A stretch of 64,000 bases of DNA from Daedaleopsis sinensis. Its lineage: Eukaryota > Basidiomycota > Agaricomycetes > Polyporales > Polyporaceae. Positions 53,344 to 64,000 of this stretch are shown piece by piece. The stretch lies in NCBI GenBank assembly GCA_033807695.1, contig CM066304.1:3534001-3598000 (forward strand), read 5' to 3'. Position numbers and translations under genes: made by a program. The notes under the pieces are model-generated. The model was given only the letters and a program-made list of their open reading frames with translations, had not been told where the DNA came from and ran no database searches. Within the stretch, counting starts at the first letter, position 1; each line of letters starts with the position of its first letter.

Positions 53344-55442
53344 ATGTCTGACGGTCCATCGAACATACCATCCGGCCGTGTATCTGACCCCAGTCGTCCC
53401 GTTACATCCAAACCAAGAGGGATCTGCAAATACTAGTGCGTGTATGCGTTCTACGCGACATCTCTATCTTACCCAACAGTATCACGCGTAGCCAAACGGA
53501 CCGCGGCTGTTATGCAGGAAATCGGTGCAAGTTCCTGCACGGGAAGCGGCTGACCCCGTACGACGAGAACAAGATCTGCAAGTTCTATGCAGCCGGGTGG
53601 TGTAAGAACGAAGCGAATTGCTGGTTCGTTCATGTCCCGTTCAAGCCTGGGTCGAGTGCGACAGCATCGCCGAACGACGATAACGACGACTGCTTGTGCT
53701 CAATTTGCTACGAGAAGCCGGTCGCATACGGACTACTCAGTAAGTACACACCTGCACTACGTGTCCTTTGTCTGCCTGGAGGACCGCACACAATCGTCCT
53801 TTTGCGAAGAGATACACTGTCCCTGAAATGCACGCTTACATACCTTCCACAGCGGGTTGTAGCCATGTCTTTTGCATGCCGGTATGCTCCCAGTCCCTGC
53901 AACACCATCCTTCGATTTCTCACCCCGCCTCATCTATCTCAGTGCATCAAGAACTGGCGCAACTCTCAGGGCAAATCTACAGAGATCCTCGAAGCTGGAA
54001 CCACGAAGACATGCCCAATGTGCCGGACCTCTTCCCGGTTTGTCACGCCGTCAACGGTGTTCTACGCTGAGGAGGATCCGAAGAAGCATGAAATGATGGA
54101 AAAGTACAAACTTAGTATGGCGCGTGTTAAATGCAAGTGCGTAGACCACTTCATGGTCGGGTCGACTTATATTCACATTTCCCCCTACACTAGGCACTTT
54201 GAGAAGTCTCCTGCGAAGAAACGATTCTGCCCATTCGGGAATGAGTGCTTCTACAAGCACGAGACCAAGGATGGAACCCCTCACGTGTTTGACCATGGTG
54301 CTGACTATTACATGGAAGTGAGTCAATCTACACACATCACAGTTACTGTTATGAACTCGATCTCAGCGACGGCGGAACCAACGAGACCATGAAGACTCCG
54401 GATTAGGCATTTGGGAGGGCAATGCAGGCACAGCGATTGAAGTCCTGCTGAGTCGCACAGTGAGCCACCTCTTCGGCAGCGGAAACGAAACTGTGACTTC
54501 ACGGGATATGGTGCGATTGTTCGCACGATAGTGTCTTAAGGAACGAAACTCACATGTATTGCGCAGCAACGAGCTATACTGTCAAGCTTCGCAGCTGCGG
54601 TCGGCGCTGAAAGTCTGCCTCCGATGTATCGCCTAGACGATGACTCCGCTGAAGAGGAAGAGGACGAAGAGTTGGAAGTCTTTATAGCACCAGAGTCAAG
54701 TACCGCGACTGTGGAAGGCCCGTACTCGTCGCTCGGCTCGTTCTCGACAGACGAAGCCGCCACTCCCCCCTCTCCACCTGCTGTTACAGCACTCGATCCG
54801 ACCTCTCCAGTGTTTGTTCCATCCTATCTCGATAGCTTGCGCCCACTTCCTCCTGGGCCATCCGCGGATCCCGACGCTGACGACGATCACCCCGATGACG
54901 GCTCGGTTGTTGATCAGATCATAACGCCTCCAGCATCCTACTTGTGGAACGCCGGGGACCTTCTACGCGAGTGGGCCGAACGACAGCCCCTCTCCGGTGA
55001 ATCGTCTAGTTCTACCACGGTCGTCCCGGCAGCACCAGAAGCCCCTTCATCCTCTTCTGCCGAAGGGGATTCCCAAGCGGCGGTTGCAGCCGCAGTACAT
55101 GACAGCGACCCTCCGTTCATGACAGATGGCCGCGGCCGCGTCGTGTGGAGCAGCACGACGTCCTCAAGGGCCCGAGAGAGGCGGCGCGGACGCGCTACTT
55201 CGTCTTCGGCGACGATCGTCCCGCATATCAAGTCCGGCCCAGATCTCTCTGCCGCTCCGGAGGAGTGCTCGGATGATCCTGCCCAGCATGATTCTCGTGG
55301 ACACCGGCCGTCGAGCTTATCCGGCCGGCTTGTCCGCCAGAGGTCCCTTCCTCTGGTGGGCTCTAGCGAAGATGCGTTCGAGCTTGCTGCGGAGTTCGTG
55401 ACGGATGGACGTGGCGGGGTCGTCTTTGCCAACAGCCGTTGA
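53344..55442 (+). CDS. Makorin-like C3H/RING E3 ubiquitin ligase
   Basis: Probable RING E3 ligase with RNA-binding CCCH fingers. Seven exons (53344-53435, 53492-53739, 53853-53881, 53943-54136, 54194-54317, 54367-54510, 54567-55442) close to 568 aa. Order: CCCH 1 (ICKYY..RGCYAGNRCKFLHG), CCCH 2 (ICKFYAAGWCKNEANCWFVH), a C3HC4 RING (CSICYEKPVAYGLLTGCSHV, FCMPCIKNWR, TCPMCRT) and CCCH 3 (CPFGNECFYKHE). CCCH-CCCH-RING-CCCH is the makorin layout. A long C-terminal extension has an acidic patch, Ser-rich sequence and two similar short motifs, F-M-TDGRGRVVWSS and F-V-TDGRGGVVFAN, the second at the very end. The join between exons 6 and 7 is the least certain. The start at 53344 was chosen because the upstream frame is not conserved. 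Confidence 0.84.
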
Positions 55443-56940
55443 GCGAGCTCTGCTGTGTCGTTGCTTCTCCTGTGTCCGGTGCGTAGATCTCCAGCACCTT
55501 TCCGGTTTGTGCCTGCTAGTACATCGTCGATTTGTTATGTGCGCGATTTCCTCCCTCCCCGTGCTCACTTACGACCTCTGGTACAGGCATCTCTTAGTTC
55601 TCTTATTTGCTCTTCATCGTGTATCTCATCCCAAAACCAAACTAACGGAACGGTGTATCATTAGTCTTTCGGAATACATATGTACTGGATCTGTCTGCTA
55701 TTCGCGTGCTCTGATACCCGGGATGCTCTATAATGTGACACATAGCGTCCACCGCTGGTTGCACGTTCGACCTCATCCCACAATGTTCACGCTGTTCCAG
55801 CTGCGTGAACTATGAAAAACATTGTTTTGAACTTCTACTTATTTCGGTCTAGGAGGAGGAATTCCGATTCCACTAAAGAATCGGTCTTCTTCTTGTCGTG
55901 GCTCGCATGCGTCACGTGAATTTCCTGGCACCCGGGTTTATCCTATGTCCATCCCGTTCTCCTCCGTTCTTGAAGCCAGAAAGGAGTCCGTTTCACGTGA
56001 CATTTGGCACCGCGACCCCTGGCACCTCCAGATGTAGGTTGCTCCAAAAGTTGTACTTAACATGAGCGGGAACTCCCTGTTGACCGTTGAACGTTGAATG
56101 TTGAACCAGCGGTGAGTACATGTACACTAGAAACTGCCAGAGCACTATAATGAGCCCATACATGGAAGATGTTCGGCGCCGCTGGGCGAGGGCTGGCGGA
56201 GCCTGCCCGAGGCGCGGCGCCCTCCGACGAGTCAGGCTCATACGAATCTCAGACTGAGCCTACAAGTGACTACAACGACTTACGGTGCTAGTAAATGTGA
56301 ATTAATAAAATATGTATGTCATTGTAGAGGTACATCCAGACAGCCGCACTTTAGAAAGGTTGGTCATCTCATACATAATCTGTAAACCTCGAAGGTAGGA
56401 TTCGAGCGGCGTTAGTAGAGACAGTTCTCCCCCCCATTCAGTAAGGGATCCTGTACATTGACTCGTCTGCCTAGGAGATACAAGATTTGGGCTAGGATCA
56501 TAATTTTACCGCTAATAAACTGCAAAGCGTACCAGTCCGAATTGTGTCCAGGACTGCCCGGAGGGCTCTACGTATGCATGCTAGTTGTTTCCTTACTGTG
56601 GAATCGGACCTAGCGTGCGAAGCATCGCGATCACCTACCAAGTTATGTGTGCAACCAACCTCATGATGTCACACAAAGCGACAATGCCGCCACCACGGTA
56701 ATCGTCACGCTCGACGCCACCAGCTGGCCGCGACGCTGAAGCGAGATCTTCTCTCGACCCTTGTATGTAAACTTATCATCAGGCTCGCGACGGAAGCGCA
56801 TATAAGCTGCGTCTACCCTCTCCGAACCTTCTTGCCTCCCTCCACCACACCCACCGCGGCGACCATCTCTCTCCCTCGAGCTCAGGCCGCCTGCATATCG
56901 TCCTATCGCCTCCCCGAGCCCCGCGGAGCAGCGCTCTTCC
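55443..56940. other. Spacer and SLT2 promoter
   Basis: About 1.5 kb, partly AT-rich. A small perfect stem-loop, CCGATTC-CACTAAA-GAATCGG, lies near 55866. A GTTGAAC-type short repeat runs at 56080-56106 and has a similar run near 28733. TATAAG at 56801-56806 followed by a CT-rich leader (56817-56880) is the likely promoter of the MAP kinase gene. No gene was recognised. Confidence 0.5.
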
Positions 56941-60061
<3,121 letters not shown>

Positions 60062-60394
60062 ACGGCGTCATTGATGGACTGATGTGAGTGCTGAGGGGCC
60101 TGATGAGCAGGAGTGGCAATACTGACCGACACGCCAGTACCAGCTGCGTGGATGGCATAGACGTCCGATGTACCAGTTAATCTTGTATTTGTGCATAGAC
60201 AGGCGGCTCTCAAGTACTTAGATAGATACGCATACCTCGACGGACTCATGTCTGGCAAGTAGATAGATTGCTAGTTAGTATGTAGTAGTTATTGCATGCA
60301 TCTAGAAGAATACAGATCCAAGTGCTACATGGTATATCGTAAGGTGACCGCTATTGTTCATACATGCATGGCGTACAACTGATTTCTACCGATC
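60062..60394. other. Convergent 3' spacer between SLT2 and NBP35
   Basis: About 330 bp between two stop codons. AT-rich, with TAGATAGATA and TAGTTAGTATGTAGTAG runs (60220-60295) that suit polyadenylation regions. No gene was recognised. Confidence 0.55.
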
Positions 60395-61546
60395 CTACGA
60401 GTCGCCGAGAATTGATTTGATTTCTAAAGATTTCATCGTCAGATGAGCAAGGACAGATACAGAGGAATGACTCACTGTCGATAATCTCTAGGTACGCAAC
60501 ACTCGCTGGGCTGTCCGGATACTCGTCTAGGAAGCTCACACCATAGTCTGCGCTCTTGCCTATCCGCGGATCCAGGGGAACGGCGCCCAGGAACTCCACG
60601 TTCATGTCCTGCGCGAGCCTCCTCCCTCCGCCGGTGCTCGGCTTGAAGATCGCGGACTCCGTCTTACAATTCGGGCACACGAACCCCGACATATTCTCGA
60701 CGAGCCCAATCACGCGGATGCCGACCTTTCTGCAGAAGTCGATCTCGCGCCGGACGTCCTGCAGTGCGACCTCCTGCGGGGTCGTGATGACGACCGCGCC
60801 GTCGATCCCGCTCTCCTTGAGGTACTGGACGATACTGAGATGCTCGTCGGACGTGCCCGGCGGCGTGTCGATCACGAGGTAGTCAAGTGTGCCCCAGTCG
60901 ACATCCTTGAGGAACTGGGAGATGAGCCCGTTCTTCTTGGGCCCGCGCCACATGACGGCGTCCTTGGAGGAGGGGAGCATGAAGCCGACGGACATGACCC
61001 CAAGGTTGTCCTGCACGTACACGGGGGACCAGCCAGAAGATGAGGCGTGGACCTGCTCGGAGGCTATGCCGAGGATGGTGGGGATGGACGGTCCGCAGAT
61101 GTCGACGTCCATGATCCCGGTCTGTAGGGGTGGGTGCTTGATTCGAGAACGAGTACAAGAAACAGTGACAGAGATGGTGCGTACCTGGACGTCATCGTCG
61201 GCGGCGAATGCCCAGCCGAGCTGTGCAGTGAAAGTAGACTTTCCGACGCCGCCCTTTCCGGAGAGGACGAGGATCTTGCGCTTCACGCTTGCCATGCGCT
61301 CGCGAACTAGAGGGAGCGCGGGGTCGGGGCCCTTTGCCTGCCCGGACGCACATATGTCTTGGTTCGCGCAGCCGCTACATGCATCTGCCTTTCCCGCTAG
61401 CTCGGACTCTGTGCCCTGAAGACGAAGTTCAGACGGCAGAACCATTGCTCGTAAGATGTGGGGTGACTGACTGGACAGTGTTCCGGGGCATTCGCTGGAA
61501 CAGATAGCGGGTCAGGCACTGGCTCGGCACGTTGTAACGCGAGCAT
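60395..61546 (-). CDS. NBP35: Cytosolic Fe-S cluster assembly ATPase Nbp35
   Basis: Scaffold P-loop ATPase of cytosolic iron-sulfur assembly, partnering Cfd1. Four exons (61546-61472, 61415-61185, 61121-60476, 60423-60395) close to 326 aa. The N-terminal ferredoxin-type motif fits C-X13-C-X2-C-X5-C exactly, beginning at [20 protein letters not shown] and ending QDIC; it separates Nbp35 from Cfd1, which lacks it. The deviant Walker A is [12 protein letters not shown]; Switch and Walker B regions are [17 protein letters not shown] and [12 protein letters not shown]; the C-terminal cluster-bridging CPNC lies in [11 protein letters not shown]. The tail ends [13 protein letters not shown] after a short last exon. 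It is divergent from PAAF1, with 288 bp between starts. Confidence 0.95.
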
Positions 61547-61834
61547 TTTAAACTCGAGTGGGCAAAAGTTGATTCGACCGGCAGGAGGAGGAGGAGAGAG
61601 GAGGATGAAGGAGGAGCAGATGGCCAATTCGGAAGTCCGACTTTCGCGGGTTTGTCATTGTCATTCATGATCTAATCTTATCAGCGCATTGTCATCTAAT
61701 CTAATCTTCGTAGTGCGTAAGTACCTTACGCGTATTTACCGTGACTGTACTCGTCCGGGGCCCTCTCCTACACACAACCACCACAAGCCACATCAATCTA
61801 CTTACTCTCTACGACTGTGAAGAAACCTCTCTAC
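61547..61834. promoter_or_regulatory. Divergent promoter of NBP35 and PAAF1
   Basis: A 288-bp shared upstream region. It has an AGGAGGAGGAG purine tract (61581-61606) next to NBP35 and three ATCTAATCT-type repeats at 61671-61708 mid-way, which are the only repeated short motif and a candidate shared element. No TATA box is clear. Confidence 0.5.
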
Positions 61835-63331
61835 ATGTCAGCGGACGCGGGGCAACCAATCACACTTCCCATTTGCACTATCCAGCACGACTTCCAGGAT
61901 GTCGTGAAGGACGTGCACGATGGACTAGTACCCAACGACCACTTTTGGATTTCATGCTACAAAGAGGGAGAGCCATCTGTACACGGAAAGGCCGTGGCTA
62001 GCTTAGATGAGCGGAATCGCGATCTCGTCCTGTACGAGGGCCAGGGCGGTGTCGGACTCAAGGACTACGGCAAGGTGCGCTCATCATGTATCCTACCACC
62101 GCCATCATTGAGCATGCGAACAAGCTCGTACATTTCCTGTAGAATGTGTATGCGGTCTCTTGCCCTCCTCTCGATATTCCCGAAACACGGCTAGCTGTAC
62201 CCATGACTTCTTATCCCGCACTGCCAGACACGCACCAGGTACGTACAATACCGTTCTCATCTATTTCGCATCCTCTGACATATCAGATAGTCGACACAGA
62301 TCACCGCATTTGATATCGCGCCCGACGGCTCCCAATATGTGACTGGGTACCACGACGGCTCGGTGCACATCCGCCCAACATCTTCTCCCAACGCCATACC
62401 GTCTGCCTCGACGAAAGCGCACCTTAGCACCGTCACCTCTCTCAAGTTCTTACCCTCTTCTCGCGTCGTCCTCACTGCAGGCGCCGACTTCTCAATTTCA
62501 ATCCTTCCCGCGGATATCCCAGAGTCCTCTTCTTACTCAACCGCTAAGATAACCGCTGCCCGCACGCTCCGCGGGCACACACGTGCCGTGACCTCAACGG
62601 GCATAATTGCTCGGGGCCGCAACGTCCTCTCCGGCTCAAAAGACGGCACGCTGCGCTTGTGGGACGTCCCCTCCGGCCAGCAGATTAGCACTTTCGCGGC
62701 CGGCGCAAATCACTTTGTGCCCGTCCTTGCCCTGAGCACATCCTTACGCTGGACTTCCGCCAACGCGGACGCGTCCCCGAAGCAAGACACGCACGCGGAT
62801 CCGCGCGAGGTCGAGACGGCGGACAAGGTCGTGTTCTGCGCCCTCCAGGACGGCTCGTTTGAGCTCTTCGACCTCCGCACGAAGCACGCCGGGTTCCGCT
62901 CCGCCGTAGCTCCCGCCGGGACACGCTCCGCACTACAGGCCATCGCGTACAGCCCCGGAGACAATCTCGTCGCGACGGGCTCCGCGGCGGGATTGACCGC
63001 TCTGTACGACACGCGGACCCTCGGCAGCGACCCTCTTGTGACCTTCAGGAGGAACACGGCGCCGATCGAGAACCTGGAGTTCGTCGACCTGGCGGCTGCG
63101 CAGTTCTCGCTGGGGGCGAATCATCACGATCATTCCGGACCGGGCGACGTCGGGCTTGCGATCGCTACGGAGGATGGACTGCCCTACGTTGCGGAGGTGC
63201 GCCCATCTGGTCCGCGGGTGCGTGCAGAGCTTGTGGGTACGGACTGTGACGGCGTGCGTCATGTGCGAGTTGTTGGCGGTCAAATATGGACCGCCGCAGA
63301 TGACGGTGTGGTTAGACGGTATGCGTCGTGA
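61835..63331 (+). CDS. WD40 proteasome-assembly factor PAAF1/Rpn14-like
   Basis: WD40 propeller protein resembling PAAF1, the chaperone that binds proteasomal ATPases during 19S base assembly (yeast Rpn14). Three exons (61835-62074, 62143-62238, 62291-63331) close to 458 aa. The N-terminal domain reads HDGLVPNDHFWISCYKEGEP, as in PAAF1. WD repeats follow: ITAFDIAPDGSQYVTGYHDG, VTSLKFLPSSRVVLTAGADF, GHTRAVTSTGIIARGRNVLS with GSKDGTLRLWD, then LQAIAYSPGDNLVATGSAAG and a last blade with RHVRVVGGQIWTAADDGVVR. The RGRNVLSGSKDGTLRLWD block is especially close to PAAF1. The start at 61835 was chosen because it is the first Met in the conserved frame. Confidence 0.88.
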
Positions 63332-64000
63332 GGCGATTGAACGCTGCAGCACTGAGCTGCGGTTTGCTACAATGTATTTGTGTTCCTTGTTGCTATGACT
63401 TATCCACGCTGATGAATCGGTCTGGACTTGTTGGTAGTTGAGACAGTTTACTCCGCAAGTCCGCGTTCCGGGAGTGGTGGGTTTGTAAAGTGCTCCCGAG
63501 GCATCAAGGATAAGTACCGTTACGCTGAAGTTGGAGTATTGCCTGCATCTGCGTCATACGAGTACTAGTAGTATCTGTGTGTGCTATTGTGGGCTATTGT
63601 ACCTATTGTAAGCGTTATGTAGACGATTGAAAGAGGGTGGCCTTCGAGAGGTCACTAGTACTCGAAGTCGTAGTACCCTGGCCGTACCCGTACGGGCCGC
63701 GATATTCGTGACATTGGTAGCATGTGACTTGTGACGATAGGCGTCGTGGCGACGGGCGTCCGTAAGTCGAAGCTCAGCCAGAGCTTAGCGACAGTACACT
63801 TGGCTCTCTCCATCTCGCTTGCTCGACCTAGATATCTGCTGTCTCTTGTCATCATCATCTGGCCAGCTGCTCATCGATTATCAGCATCCCTGGTTCTGGC
63901 TTTTTACTGAGCGCAGAACTGTGAGAGAAAGACGAGGGGTTCGAAAGCTCGCCGTTGCCTCGTGTACTGCACTTCGAGTCATCATATCCCATTTCGTCGA
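63332..64000. other. Right-edge spacer, no gene seen
   Basis: About 670 bp after the PAAF1 stop. No conserved coding sequence was recognised on either strand; a 67-codon antisense frame (63655-63858) has no family. It may contain the 3' UTR of PAAF1 and upstream DNA of a gene beyond the window. Confidence 0.5.

Noticed and set aside
55863..55885. Small perfect stem-loop CCGATTC/GAATCGG as a terminator
   Set aside because: Fungal Pol II genes do not use such terminators, and no gene end lies next to it; a 7-bp stem is expected by chance at this scale.

Overview
The window is a gene-dense stretch of a filamentous basidiomycete genome, most likely a mushroom-forming agaricomycete. Evidence: GC-rich coding DNA, many short introns of about 50-65 nt with GT-AG ends, very small exons, genes on both strands with short spacers, and a set of recognisable fungal nuclear genes (LRG1-type RhoGAP, SLT2-type MAP kinase, Zn2Cys6 regulator, SERINC/TMS1, carboxypeptidase S, makorin-like C3H-RING protein). 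I see no bacterial operons, CRISPR array, rRNA or convincing tRNA. Exon models were built by hand from splice signals and family conservation. Where I summed the exons the reading frames closed: Rgd2-like 1135 aa, RAD51D 342, RPS15 154, P2 111, V-ATPase G 118, HPT1 215, makorin-like 568, MAPK 698, NBP35 326, PAAF1 458.

Layout. 0.4-4.4 kb: F-BAR/DEP/RhoGAP protein (-). 5.6-6.9: RAD51D-like recombinase paralog (+). 7.2-9.0: SERINC (-). 10.3-11.0: small secreted protein (-). 12.1-14.6: carboxypeptidase S (+). 15.0-20.3: LIM/RhoGAP LRG1 (+). 21.0-22.7: divergent ribosomal proteins uS19 (-) and P2 (+). 23.7-26.9: Zn2Cys6 transcription factor (+). 27-31.6: gene-poor, with a trichodiene-synthase-like gene interrupted by an in-frame stop. 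31.6-37.0: divergent V-ATPase subunit G (-) and symplekin (+). 37.2-41.0: divergent Pol III subunit RPC4/RPC53 (-) and purine phosphoribosyltransferase HPT1 (+). 41.5-43.0: mitoferrin (+). 44.2-44.7: 8-Cys secreted protein (-). 46.3-49.2: TAF10 and a Gfo/Idh/MocA sugar/dihydrodiol dehydrogenase (both -). 49.6-52.5: divergent mitoribosomal mL44 (-) and SAGA subunit HFI1/ADA1 (+). 53.3-55.4: makorin-like E3 (+). 56.9-60.1: SLT2-type MAP kinase (+). 60.4-63.3: divergent NBP35 (-) and PAAF1/RPN14 (+).

Functional themes. Most genes are housekeeping (translation, RNA polymerase III, mRNA 3' processing, Fe-S assembly, proteasome assembly, vacuole). Three (LRG1, the Rgd2-like GAP, the SLT2-type kinase) belong to Rho/cell-wall signalling. 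Two neighbours, TAF10 and HFI1, are SAGA subunits. The accessory parts are the secreted proteins, the broken terpene synthase and the spacers.

The most unusual signals are: a run of microexons of 5-17 nt in several genes, two of the tiny-exon junctions using GC-AG introns; two hairpin elements of about 115-127 nt that share an 18-nt core; a 47-nt repeat with a conserved stem-loop in two distant spacers; a decayed duplicate of the 3' end of the mL44 gene upstream of RAD51D; and an apparent loss of the arginine finger in one RhoGAP. I did not find evidence for a wholly new multi-gene system.
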